Source of the DNA: Peterkaempfera podocarpi
Lineage (GTDB): Bacteria > Actinomycetota > Actinomycetes > Streptomycetales > Streptomycetaceae
Assembly: GCF_042466665.1 (NCBI RefSeq)
Contig: NZ_CP162102.1
Coordinates: 6,696,001 to 6,760,000 of the forward strand
Direction: 5' to 3'
DNA length: 64,000 nt
Shown here: positions 23,410-32,045 of the stretch, piece after piece
Layout: the number at the start of each line of letters is the position of its first letter
Position numbering within the stretch: position 1 is the stretch's first letter
Notes under the pieces: model-generated
Database searches by the model: none
What the model was told of the DNA's origin: nothing
What the model saw: only the letters and a program-made list of their open reading frames with translations
Translations under genes and position numbers: made by a program

Positions 23410-25190
23410 TAGAGGCGGCTGAGTGACACGCTGTCGGCCGGCTCGGAGCGCAGGGGGGCGCCGTCGAGGGTGACCAGGCCGGTGGCTGCGTCGACGCGGA
23501 CCTCGCCGGTGCGGCCGTTGCGGACCATGCTGCGCGGGCCGATGCCCCGGGTGCCGCGGACGGCGACTCTGCGGCGTCGGGTGGGGAGGGCGTCGCCGGG
23601 GCGGTGGGCCATACCGGAGGCGCCGGGGTCGGCGGCGTCGGCGGCGGCGCGGGCGACAAAGGCGACGGAGAGGTCGGCGGCGGTGGCTCCATGGGCACCG
23701 AACTGCGGTCCCAGCACCAGGGGTTCGCAGGTGTCGGTGGAGGCGTTGGGGTCGCCCACCACGCCGTAGGCGGGGAATCCGGCCTTGAGGACGAGCTGGG
23801 GTTTGGCGCCGAAGTGGTCGGGGCGCCAGAGCACGATGTCGGCGAGCTTGCCGACCTCCAGCGAGCCGATCTCATGGGCCAGTCCATGGGCGATGGCGGG
23901 GTTGACGGTGAGTTTGGCGATGTAGCGCAGCACCCGCTCGTTGTCGTCGCCGCTGTCCCGCTCACCGAGTGAGGAGGTGCCGTCCAGTGGGCCGAGCTCA
24001 CCCTTCATCTTGCCCGCCATGGCGAAGGTGCGGCGTACGGTCTCGCCGGCGCGGCCCATGCCCTGGGCGTCCGAGGAGGTGATGCCGATCATGCCGAGGT
24101 CGTGCAGTACGTCCTCGGCGCCCATGGTGCCGGCGCGGATGCGGTCGCGGGCCATGGCGGCGTCGCCGGGGAGGTCGACCTTGAGGGCATGAGCGGAGAC
24201 GATCATGCCGAAGTGCTCGCCCAGTGCGTCCCGTCCGAAGGGCAGGGTGGGGTTGGTGGACGAGCCGATCACGTTGGGTACACCGGCCATGCGCAGCACA
24301 TTGGGGACATGGCCACCGCCGCAGCCCTCGATGTGGAAGGCATGGATGGTGCGGCCGTCGAGGACGGCCAGGGTGTCGTCCACCGAGAGGCACTCATTGA
24401 GCCCGTCGGTGTGCAGGGCGACCTGGACGTCGTGCTCCTCGGCGACCCGCAGCGCGGTGTCCAGGGCGCGGGTGTGGGCGCCCATGTCCTCGTGCACCTT
24501 GAAGCCGGAGGCGCCGCCCTCGGCCAGCGCCTCCACCAGAGGGGCGTCGTCCGAGGAGGAACCGCGGGCAAGGAAGCCGATGTTGACCGGCCAGGCGTCG
24601 AAGGCGTTGAACGCATGCCGCAGCGCCCAGGGCGAGTTGACCCCGACGCCCCAGACCGGCCCGAACTCCTGGCCGATGATCGTGGTGACACCCGAGGCGA
24701 GGGAGGCCTCCATGATGCGCGGGGAGAGCAGATGGACATGGGTGTCCACGGCCCCGGCGGTGGCGATCAGGCCTTCGCCGGAGACGATGGTGGTCCCGGT
24801 GCCGACGACGACGTCCACCCCGTCCAGGGTGTCCGGGTTGCCGGCCCGGCCGATGGCGGCGATCCGGCCGGCGATCAGCCCGATCGAGGTCTTGCGGATG
24901 CCCAGTACGGCATCGATCACGGTGACATTGCTGATCACCACGTCGCAGGTGTCGCGGACCGCCGCGGCCTTGAGGTGCAGGCCGTCGCGGGCGGTCTTGC
25001 CGAATCCGGCCAGGAACTCCTCGCCCGGGGCCTGTGAGTCGGACTCCACCCGGATGATCAGCCCTGAGTCGCCGAGCCGGATCCGGTCACCGGCCCGAGG
25101 CCCATGGACGGCGATGTAGTCATGCGGGTCGATACCGCCGTGGAGGCTGCTGCCACCGCCGCCGGTGAGCTCCGCGTTGGAGGACCTCAT
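23400..25190 (-). CDS. ureC: Urease alpha subunit (divergent type)
   Basis: UreC is the nickel-binding catalytic subunit that hydrolyses urea to ammonia and carbamate. The 596-residue sequence keeps the metal ligands: DTHVHLLSP (two His), the carbamylated-lysine motif GFKVHEDMG, LHTDGLNE, the His of HIEGCGGGH and the Asp of SSDAQGMGR. The mobile flap, normally VCHHL, reads VSAHAL, so the flap cysteine and one His are missing. Its ATG overlaps the ureAB stop (ATGA). No ureD/E/F/G accessory genes are in the window. Activity as a normal urease is therefore uncertain. Confidence 0.93.
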   Translation of the reverse strand: MRSSNAELTGGGGSSLHGGIDPHDYIAVHGPRAGDRIRLGDSGLIIRVESDSQAPGEEFLAGFGKTARDGLHLKAAAVRDTCDVVISNVTVIDAVLGIRKTSIGLIAGRIAAIGRAGNPDTLDGVDVVVGTGTTIVSGEGLIATAGAVDTHVHLLSPRIMEASLASGVTTIIGQEFGPVWGVGVNSPWALRHAFNAFDAWPVNIGFLARGSSSDDAPLVEALAEGGASGFKVHEDMGAHTRALDTALRVAEEHDVQVALHTDGLNECLSVDDTLAVLDGRTIHAFHIEGCGGGHVPNVLRMAGVPNVIGSSTNPTLPFGRDALGEHFGMIVSAHALKVDLPGDAAMARDRIRAGTMGAEDVLHDLGMIGITSSDAQGMGRAGETVRRTFAMAGKMKGELGPLDGTSSLGERDSGDDNERVLRYIAKLTVNPAIAHGLAHEIGSLEVGKLADIVLWRPDHFGAKPQLVLKAGFPAYGVVGDPNASTDTCEPLVLGPQFGAHGATAADLSVAFVARAAADAADPGASGMAHRPGDALPTRRRRVAVRGTRGIGPRSMVRNGRTGEVRVDAATGLVTLDGAPLRSEPADSVSLSRLYFL

Positions 25191-26029
25191 GCCTGGCTGC
25201 TCCCCTCGCTGCCGTTCCGGCCGTCGGCCCCGGACCTGTCGGCCCCAGGCGCTTCGGCGCCGGACTCTCCGGCGTTGGACTCTTCGGCGCCGGACTCCCG
25301 GGTTGCGGCGCGCGTCCCGCCGTCCCCGCCGCCATCAGCGTCGACCGTGGTCAGATAGCCGGTGGCCCGCGCCCGGGCGAGCGCGGTCTCCTTGGCCCCG
25401 GGTGCGTCCAGCGGACCGTCGACCAGCCCGGCGAAGCCGATGGCGACCCGGGCGCCGCCGATCGGCACCAGTTCGACCTGCACCGTGGCCCCCGGGTCGA
25501 AGCGCACCGAGGAGCCCGCGGCAACCGCCAGCCGGGTGCCGTAGGCGGCGGCCCGGTCGAAGGCGAGCCGAGGGTTGCTCTCGAAGAAGTGGAAGTGCGA
25601 GGTGACGGAGATCGGCACCTCCGAGGTGTTGCGTACGGGGATGCGTACGGCTGCCGGAGCCGGTTCATAGCCCGTCCCCGCTCCCGGCAGGGCTGCGCCG
25701 GGAGCGTCGTCGCCGAGCGAGCCCGCACCCCGGAAGGGGTCGGTGACCACGGCAAGCCTGGTGCCGTCGTCAAAGACCGCCTCCACCTGCACCACGGTCA
25801 CCACATCGGGGACGCCGGGCAGCACATCGTCAGCGCCCAGCACCGTCCGGCCGGCCTCGATGGCCTCGGCGAGCCGTGCCCCGTCCCGGGCCGCCTCGCA
25901 GACGGCGTCCGCGATCAGGGCGGTCGCCTCGGGGACATTGAGCCGTACTCCACGGGCACGGCGGGCGCGGGCCAGCTCGGCCGCTGTGAAGATCAGCAGT
26001 CGGTCCCGCTCGGTGGGCGTCAGTCGCAC
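25187..26029 (-). CDS. ureAB: Fused urease gamma-beta subunit
   Basis: Residues ~1-100 are the gamma subunit (VRLTPTERDRLLIFTAAELARARRARG, LNVPEATALIADAV). Residues ~130-245 are the beta subunit (VRNTSEVPISVTSHFHFFESNPRLAFDR, PIGGARVAIGFAGLVDG). The fusion resembles the two-gene urease found in some actinobacteria. A ~35-residue Gly/Ala/Glu/Ser repeat tail is extra. GTG 26029 with GCGAGGAA upstream is chosen because it matches the normal UreA start. It is translationally coupled to ureC. Confidence 0.9.
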   Translation of the reverse strand: MRLTPTERDRLLIFTAAELARARRARGVRLNVPEATALIADAVCEAARDGARLAEAIEAGRTVLGADDVLPGVPDVVTVVQVEAVFDDGTRLAVVTDPFRGAGSLGDDAPGAALPGAGTGYEPAPAAVRIPVRNTSEVPISVTSHFHFFESNPRLAFDRAAAYGTRLAVAAGSSVRFDPGATVQVELVPIGGARVAIGFAGLVDGPLDAPGAKETALARARATGYLTTVDADGGGDGGTRAATRESGAEESNAGESGAEAPGADRSGADGRNGSEGSSQA

Positions 26030-26046
26030 GGTTCCTCGCTCCGCAG

Positions 26047-26068
26047 GGTTTAGAACGGCGTTCAAACC
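26047..26068. promoter_or_regulatory. Operator candidate upstream of urease genes
   Basis: GGTTT-A-GAACG-G-CGTTC-AAACC is a 22-bp palindrome with a single unpaired A. It lies 18-39 bp upstream of the ureAB start, where a repressor would block transcription. Confidence 0.55.
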
Positions 26069-26622
26069 GCTGGCGGCATTCAACCCCGATGTCGCCACTC
26101 TGTCCAGCCTCGCCCGCCCGGCGCCCTTCGGCACGGCGTCCGTCCGCAGCCCTCACCCGCCCGGTGGCTGGACGCGGGAGGGCCCGAACCGGCGCACGGG
26201 CGAGGCGCGAGGCTCACGCGCGGCCTTCTGCGGGTCATGGGTCGTGCGGGCGCTGCGGCCTGCTACGCCTGCTGCGGCCCTGTGCCTCCGGTGCCGCCGA
26301 CTGCGGCCCGCCGCGGCCGGCCCGCCCGGACGGCCGCGGCGCTCTGGGCCCCGCGGCCGGTTCCATGCGGTGGATGCGGCGTATGCGCAGGCACGCGGCT
26401 GATGACCGCGCACAGACATGGCGCAAGTGCACCGTTGCCCAGTCGCTCACCCGGGCCCGAGGATGTCCGTGGGGGTGTTGCGGGGGTGCGTATCAGGATT
26501 TGCAGCGGATTACGCGGGCATGACGCAATTGGGCGCGGTATCGCGCGCCGCTCAGGGAATCCCCGCCACGGCGGTATCGGGAGGCACGGCCGGGGCCGGC
26601 TCGGAAGGGCGGTGCGGAACTG
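26069..26622. other. Intergenic region ureAB / SpoIIE-like
   Basis: The 554-bp divergent spacer is GC-rich up to about 26460, then relatively AT-rich (GTATCAGGATTTGCAGCGGA near 26490) before the phosphatase gene. The latter is the most likely promoter zone for 26623. No RNA gene, repeat or small ORF with a ribosome site is evident. Confidence 0.4.
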
Positions 26623-28347
26623 ATGGACGGTCAATCGCGGCTCCCGCTCCAGCGCAGCTCCTCGGCGACCCGAGGAGCGGCAGCGCCCGCGGGGACCACC
26701 GCATCCGGCGAACCGGCCGACGATGTGGCCTCCCGTGCCGCCCGACTGGAACTGGTCCTCGCCGCGACCGGCACCGGCTCCTTCGACTGGGACCTCGTCG
26801 ACGACCGCCTGGTCTGGGACGACCGGACCCGCCGCCTCCTCGAACTGCCCACAGGTGTGCTCGGCGAGCGGCCCGAGCGGGTGCGCGCGCAGATCCTGCC
26901 CGAGGACCTGCCCGGGCTGGACGCGGCGGTAGGAGCGGCGGTGGCCGCCTGCGGCCCCTGCAACGTGCAGCTGCGCATCCCCCGCCCCGGCGGTGCCGAG
27001 CGCCGGGTGTCGGCCCACGGCCGCGCCCTGGCCGGGCCCGACGGCCGCGCCGTCCGCATCGTCGGCATCATCCGTGACATCACCGCGGAACAGGACCTCG
27101 CCAGCTGGCTGCAGCGCAGCATGCTGCCCCGCCGGGTGCCGCAGGTCCCGGGGATCGCAGTCGCCGCCCGCTACTCCACCGGCGCCGGCACCCAGGCGCT
27201 GGAGATCGGCGGCGACTGGTACGACGTCATCCCCCTGCCCGGCGCCCATGTCGGCCTGGTCATCGGTGATGTGCAGGGCCACAATGTGCACGCCGCCGCG
27301 GTGATGGGCCAACTGCGTGCCGCGCTGCGCGCCTATGCCACAGAGGGGCACGATCCGGCGGCGGTGGTCGCCCGGGCGTCCCGGTTCCTGGCCGACCTCG
27401 ACACCGGCCTCTTCGCCACCTGTACCTATCTCGACCTGGACACCCTCACCGGCAGCGCCGAGATCGTACGGGCCGGCCACATGGGTCCGCTGGTCCGCGG
27501 CCCGCACGGCCACAGCGCCTGGCCCGCCGCGGAGGGCGGTCTGCCGCTCGGCATCGAACCCGAGCAGGACTACCCCGTCACCCGGCTGGAGCTGGAGCCC
27601 GGCAGCACCCTGCTGCTCTGCACCGACGGCGCGGTGGGCTCCCGCACACTGGATCTGGACAGCGGCGCCCGCGGGCTGCGCGAGCACCTCGCCGGCAGCC
27701 CGGTGGACGATCTGGAGGCGCTCGCCGACACCATGGCCGAACTGGCCCGCGACCAGCACGACGGGCCCGATGACCTCGCACTGCTGATCGCCCGCTGGGA
27801 CGCCCCCGCGGACCATGTGCTCCGCCGCAGACTGCGTCGCGCCGTCGACCCGGCCGATCTGGTCGCCGTCAGCAGGGTCCGCAGGCAGCTGCGTACCGCG
27901 CTGCGCCGCTGGGGTGTGCCGGAGCTCGCCGACACCGCGGAGCTGCTCGCCTCGGAGCTGGTCACCAACGCCCTGGTGCACACCGACCACGGGGCGGTGC
28001 TCGCCGCCACGCTGATCACCCCCGCGCCGGACGCTCCGGAGCCGGGTGCCACGGATTCCGAGCTGCCCGACGCCGCCGCCCCCGCGCCCGACGCCGCCCC
28101 CGCGCCCACCGCCGAGGGCACCGCCGACCTGCCCGCGGGTGTCGCACTGCCCCGCACCCCGCCCCGCGGCACCCGCCTCCGGGTCGAGGTCCATGACCGG
28201 GCCTCCCAGCGGCCCAAGCCCCGTACCCCTGGTGAGCATGCCTCCTCGGGACGCGGTCTGCTGCTGGTCCAGGCGCTCGCCGACGACTGGGGGGTGCAGC
28301 CGCGGGGGGAGGGCAAGGTCACCTGGTTCGAGCTGATCTGCCCTTGA
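26623..28347 (+). CDS. PAS-SpoIIE phosphatase-HATPase protein
   Basis: Residues ~45-165 form a PAS domain (LVLAATGTGSFDWDLVDDRLVWDD, IVGIIRDITAEQDLASWLQ). Residues ~185-400 form a SpoIIE/RsbU-type PP2C phosphatase (LQRSMLPRRVPQVPG, EIGGDWYDVIPLPGAHVGLVIGDVQGHN, HDGPDDLALLIARWD). The C-terminal ~150 residues form an RsbW-like ATPase (ELADTAELLASELVTNALVHTDHG, GEHASSGRGLLLVQALADDWG) interrupted by an Ala/Pro insert. Such proteins tune partner-switching control of stress sigma factors. It is a tandem paralogue of the next gene. Confidence 0.93.
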   Translation: MDGQSRLPLQRSSSATRGAAAPAGTTASGEPADDVASRAARLELVLAATGTGSFDWDLVDDRLVWDDRTRRLLELPTGVLGERPERVRAQILPEDLPGLDAAVGAAVAACGPCNVQLRIPRPGGAERRVSAHGRALAGPDGRAVRIVGIIRDITAEQDLASWLQRSMLPRRVPQVPGIAVAARYSTGAGTQALEIGGDWYDVIPLPGAHVGLVIGDVQGHNVHAAAVMGQLRAALRAYATEGHDPAAVVARASRFLADLDTGLFATCTYLDLDTLTGSAEIVRAGHMGPLVRGPHGHSAWPAAEGGLPLGIEPEQDYPVTRLELEPGSTLLLCTDGAVGSRTLDLDSGARGLREHLAGSPVDDLEALADTMAELARDQHDGPDDLALLIARWDAPADHVLRRRLRRAVDPADLVAVSRVRRQLRTALRRWGVPELADTAELLASELVTNALVHTDHGAVLAATLITPAPDAPEPGATDSELPDAAAPAPDAAPAPTAEGTADLPAGVALPRTPPRGTRLRVEVHDRASQRPKPRTPGEHASSGRGLLLVQALADDWGVQPRGEGKVTWFELICP

Positions 28348-28671
28348 CGCTCCCGACCCGCCCTGCCCGCCCACGCCGCCCGCCCCGCCTGACCCGAGTC
28401 CCCGCCCCGTCCCGCCCTCTCCATCCCGCCCGTCCCGCCTGACCCGGGTCCCCGGCGCGCCGCCTGGCACGGCTCCGGACGCGGCGGCGCCGTCCGACGC
28501 GCCCCGCCCGCGGCTGGGTTAGCCTCGATGACGGTGCGCCCGGCGCACCCGTTCGGATGTGTGGCAGGCCGCCAAGTGACCGGCATTGCCGCTGGGGCGA
28601 ACATCCGCGAGGATGAAGAGAATGTGTGCGGTCCGGCCCGGGCCGCGTCGACAGGGAGCGGCAGGAGAACC
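28348..28671. repeat. C-rich spacer with direct repeat
   Basis: In the first ~100 bp the plus strand is almost purine-free (runs of CCCGCC). A direct repeat CCGCCTGACCCGAGTCCCCG / CCGCCTGACCCGGGTCCCCG occurs at about 28385 and 28436. A TTAGCCT element near 28518, followed by ATG at 28528, looks like the -10 of the downstream phosphatase gene. Confidence 0.4.
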
Positions 28672-30876
28672 ATGGCGACTGAGCCCGAGCCACAGGGGCC
28701 TGCCCGCCGACCGCCGTTCCGCCCCCCGGAGCAGAGCGTGCGCGAGCGTGAACGCGGAGCACGGGACCGGGCCCTGCGCGGTGCGTATGTGGCCGCAGCG
28801 TCCCGAGGGGTGCCGACCCCCAGCGCAGACTCGGCCCCGGAGTGGCTCGAACCGGCGATGGCCGCCAACGGCATCGGTTCCTTCGACTGGGACATCCGCC
28901 GGGATCTGCTGGAGGGCGATCTGCGCGCCTGCCGCATCCTGGGCCTCGACCCCGACCGCTTCGACCGCTCCTCCGAGGCCTTCCTGGCGCTGCTGCACCC
29001 CGAGGACGCCCCGGTGGTGCGCCGCCGGGTGGAGCGTGCCGTCGCCGAACTCGGCCAGTGCGGCGCCTACTACCGCACCGTCCACCCCGGGGGCGAGCTG
29101 CACGCCGTGCGGTTCCGCGGCCGGGTGCTGGCCGATGCCGAGGGCCGTGCCTCCCGGATGGTCGGCTTTGTCTGGGACGCCACCGCGGAACTCCACAAGC
29201 GCACCCGTGCCGACCGGATGGCGGTGCTGCGCGAGGAGCGCACCCGCTTCATCAAGGAGGCCGCCCGGGCCCTGTCCGAGGCGGTCACGGTACGGGACGT
29301 CGCCCGGGTCTTCACCGAACTGCCGCTGCCGGGGCGCCCGCCGGACGGACTGGTCCTCGCCTCACTGGAGAACGGGCGCCTGCAGATCCTCGGCGCCACC
29401 GGTTACAGCGCCGAGGCGATCCAGCCGTACGACCGCACCCCCCTGGACGCGCGCCACCCCGCGGCGGACGCCATCCGCACCCGCACCCCGATCTTCCTCG
29501 CCAACCGGGAGGAGTACCGGGAGCGCTATCCGGAGGCCTGGCCCCGGGTGCGCCCGCTGGGCCGCAGCTCCTGGGCGTTCCTGCCGCTGATCGCGGGCAG
29601 TCGGCCGATCGGGGTCTGCCTGATCAGCTTTGAGGACGACCGCGAGCTGGACAGCGACGACCGGACGCTGCTCTCCACCCTCGGCGGACTGGTCGCCCAG
29701 TCGCTCGCCCGCGCCCGGCTGCACGACGCCGAGCACGAGCTGGCCTCGGGACTGCAGCGGGTGATGCTTCCCCGCCGGGTGCCACCCGTCCCGGGCACCA
29801 CCACCGCTGTGCGCTACCTCGCGGCCGGAACCGGTCTGCAGATCGGCGGCGACTGGTACGACGTGGTGCCGCTGCCCGGCGGCCATGTCGGACTGGTGAT
29901 CGGTGATGTGCAGGGCCACGATGTGCATGCCGCGGGTGTGATGGGACAGTTGCGGATCGCGCTGCGGGCCTATGCCGCGGAGGGGCATCCGCCGGCCGCG
30001 GTGATGGCACGTGCCTCCCGCTTCCTCGCCGACCTGGACACGGGCCACTTCGCCACCTGCACCTATGCCGAGGTCAATGTCGAGTACGGCGTGGTCTATG
30101 CCGTCCGGGCCGGGCATCTGGACCCGGTGGTGCGGCGGATCGACGGCTCCACCGTGGTGCAGCCGGTCGCGGGCGGTCTGCCGCTCGGGATCGCGCCCGA
30201 GGAGGAGTACCAGGTCACCCGTTTCACTCTGGACCCCGGTGAGCTGGTGCTGCTCACCACCGACGGACTGGTCGAGGCCCGCGCCGTCGACCTGGACGAG
30301 GGCATCGAGCGGCTCCGCCGGCTGGTCGCCGACCCGCTGCCGGAGGCCGCCGACGGTGTGGAGCCGCTGGAGGTGCTGGCTGATCGGATCGCGGCCGAGG
30401 CCGCCGACTCCGCCGAGCGCGAGGACGACATCGCGCTGCTGCTGATGCGCTGGGACGGCCCGGTCGGCGGTGTGCCGCAGCTGCAGCTGCGCCGCCGGAT
30501 CGGCCAGGCCGACCTGGCCCGGATCGCCGAGGTGCGCGGTGAGCTGCGGGACGCGGTCAGACGCTGGGGCGTACCCGATCTGGCCGACACCGCGGAGCTG
30601 CTCGCCTCGGAGCTGATCACCAATGCCCTGGTGCACACCGACCGCGATGCCATGATGACCGCGCGCCTCTACCGCGACCCAGCTGGACCGGCCCGGTTCC
30701 GGCTGGAGGTGGAGGACGACTCCGACCAGTGGCCCACCCGCCGTACTCCGGGCGAGCAGGCCTCCTCCGGGCGGGGGCTGATGCTGGTGGAGGCGCTCGC
30801 GGACTCATGGGGTGTGGAGCCGCGCGGCAGCGGCAAGCGGATGTGGTTCGAGCTCACCGCCGCCGCCCCGGTGTGA
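28672..30876 (+). CDS. PAS-GAF-SpoIIE phosphatase-HATPase protein
   Basis: The ATG 28672 follows an AGGAGAACC ribosome site; length is 734 residues. The order is PAS (EPAMAANGIGSFDWDI), GAF (~195-350; FIKEAARALSEAVTVRDVARVF, SSWAFLPLIAGSRPIGVCLISF), SpoIIE phosphatase (LQRVMLPRRVPPVPG, IGGDWYDVVPLPGGHVGLVIGDVQGHD, REDDIALLLMRWD) and RsbW-type ATPase (LADTAELLASELITNALVHTDRD, ASSGRGLMLVEALADSWG). It is closely related to the preceding gene but with an added GAF sensor, indicating tandem duplication with domain gain or loss. Confidence 0.94.
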   Translation: MATEPEPQGPARRPPFRPPEQSVRERERGARDRALRGAYVAAASRGVPTPSADSAPEWLEPAMAANGIGSFDWDIRRDLLEGDLRACRILGLDPDRFDRSSEAFLALLHPEDAPVVRRRVERAVAELGQCGAYYRTVHPGGELHAVRFRGRVLADAEGRASRMVGFVWDATAELHKRTRADRMAVLREERTRFIKEAARALSEAVTVRDVARVFTELPLPGRPPDGLVLASLENGRLQILGATGYSAEAIQPYDRTPLDARHPAADAIRTRTPIFLANREEYRERYPEAWPRVRPLGRSSWAFLPLIAGSRPIGVCLISFEDDRELDSDDRTLLSTLGGLVAQSLARARLHDAEHELASGLQRVMLPRRVPPVPGTTTAVRYLAAGTGLQIGGDWYDVVPLPGGHVGLVIGDVQGHDVHAAGVMGQLRIALRAYAAEGHPPAAVMARASRFLADLDTGHFATCTYAEVNVEYGVVYAVRAGHLDPVVRRIDGSTVVQPVAGGLPLGIAPEEEYQVTRFTLDPGELVLLTTDGLVEARAVDLDEGIERLRRLVADPLPEAADGVEPLEVLADRIAAEAADSAEREDDIALLLMRWDGPVGGVPQLQLRRRIGQADLARIAEVRGELRDAVRRWGVPDLADTAELLASELITNALVHTDRDAMMTARLYRDPAGPARFRLEVEDDSDQWPTRRTPGEQASSGRGLMLVEALADSWGVEPRGSGKRMWFELTAAAPV

Positions 30877-30906
30877 CCGCGGCCCCTCACCGAACGGCCG
30901 GATCGG

Positions 30907-31959
30907 TCAACCGAGCTGCTGCTCAAGGTTTTTGAGCTTCTGCTCCAGCGAATCCAGTGAGTCCAGCCGCGGCAGGGTCAGGGTGTCGTCCTCCGCGCTG
31001 AGGTCGAAGGTACGCTCCGGGGCCGCGGCCCCGGCCCCGGCCGCCGCGGGCGCCGGCCCAGGAGCGGGCGCGGCTATGGCAGGCTCCGCGCCGACCTGGT
31101 CGTACGCACCCGGCTCGCCCGCGGTCTGCAGCACGGGCCGCCCAGGCCGCTGGTGGCCGCGTGGCCGGCCCCATCCTCCGTGCGAGCGGCTGATCGCCCG
31201 GATCTCGGCCCGTTCACGCCGGTCGGCGACCCGGCGGCGCTCCCGTTCGGCCGCCTTCTCCCGGCGGTCGTCGCGTACCTCCTCGACGGCCTCGTCGAGG
31301 CTGCGTACGCCCTCCAGCAGCATCAGCGACCAGGCGGCGTAGGTCTCCCGGGGCGCGCGGGCCCAGCGAACAATGCGGATCTGCGGCAACGGGCGGGGCA
31401 CCAGGCCCTGCTCACGCAGTGCGGCCCGGCGGGTCTGCTTCAGCGCCCGGTCGAAGAGCACAGCCGCGGAGAGCGACATCCCCGCGAAGAACTGCGGTGC
31501 CCCGGCATGACCGCCGCCGCGTGGGGCGTGCACCCAGTTGAACCAGGCGGACGCCGCGGCGAAGAGCCACACCAGCATCCGTGAGCCGAGGGCCGCGTCG
31601 CCGTGGCTGGCCTCGCGCACGGCCAGGACGGAGCAGAACATCGCTGCGCCGTCCAGGCCGAAGGGCACCAGGTACTCCCAGCCGCCGGACAGATTGAGGT
31701 TCTGGGTGCCGAAGCCGACCAGACCGTGGAAGGAGAGCGCGGCAGCCACCGCGGCGCAGCAGAAGAGCAGTGTGTACGAGGCGATGCCGTACACCATCTC
31801 CTTGCGTCGCCGCCGCTCCTCGCTGCGCTCCCAGGAATCGGTACCGGCCCGGGTGTCGCCGCCGCCGCGGGTGCGCAGAAAGGCCAGCAGCGCGCCGACG
31901 ACCACCAGCGCCACGGCGCCTGCCGCGGTCCAGACGGCCGGGAAGTCGGAGAGTCTCAT
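30907..31959 (-). CDS. DUF2637 membrane protein (SpdB/Spd-like)
   Basis: The 350-residue protein has four to five hydrophobic segments in the first 190 residues (AAGAVALVVVGALLAFL, SYTLLFCCAAVAAALSFHGLVGF, VPFGLDGAAMFCSVLAV, MLVWLFAAASAWFNWVHA). A long basic helical region follows (AVEEVRDDRREKAAERERRR) and a C-terminal leucine-rich coiled coil (LDSLDSLEQKLKNLEQQLG). DUF2637 occurs in chromosomal and plasmid-transfer (Spd) proteins of Streptomyces. No plasmid-transfer genes surround it, so a chromosomal role is likely. Confidence 0.85.
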   Translation of the reverse strand: MRLSDFPAVWTAAGAVALVVVGALLAFLRTRGGGDTRAGTDSWERSEERRRRKEMVYGIASYTLLFCCAAVAAALSFHGLVGFGTQNLNLSGGWEYLVPFGLDGAAMFCSVLAVREASHGDAALGSRMLVWLFAAASAWFNWVHAPRGGGHAGAPQFFAGMSLSAAVLFDRALKQTRRAALREQGLVPRPLPQIRIVRWARAPRETYAAWSLMLLEGVRSLDEAVEEVRDDRREKAAERERRRVADRRERAEIRAISRSHGGWGRPRGHQRPGRPVLQTAGEPGAYDQVGAEPAIAAPAPGPAPAAAGAGAAAPERTFDLSAEDDTLTLPRLDSLDSLEQKLKNLEQQLG

Positions 31960-32045
31960 GGCGGACCATCCTGGCGGACGATCCGCGAATGCATGGCTGA
32001 TTCGGTGTCAATCCACCATTGCGGGGGACTCTGAGAGATTATGTA

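Noticed and set aside
26263..28470. Large minus-strand open frame opposite the first SpoIIE-type gene
   Set aside because: The plus-strand reading has complete PAS, phosphatase and ATPase motifs; the reverse frame is Gly/Arg-rich filler.
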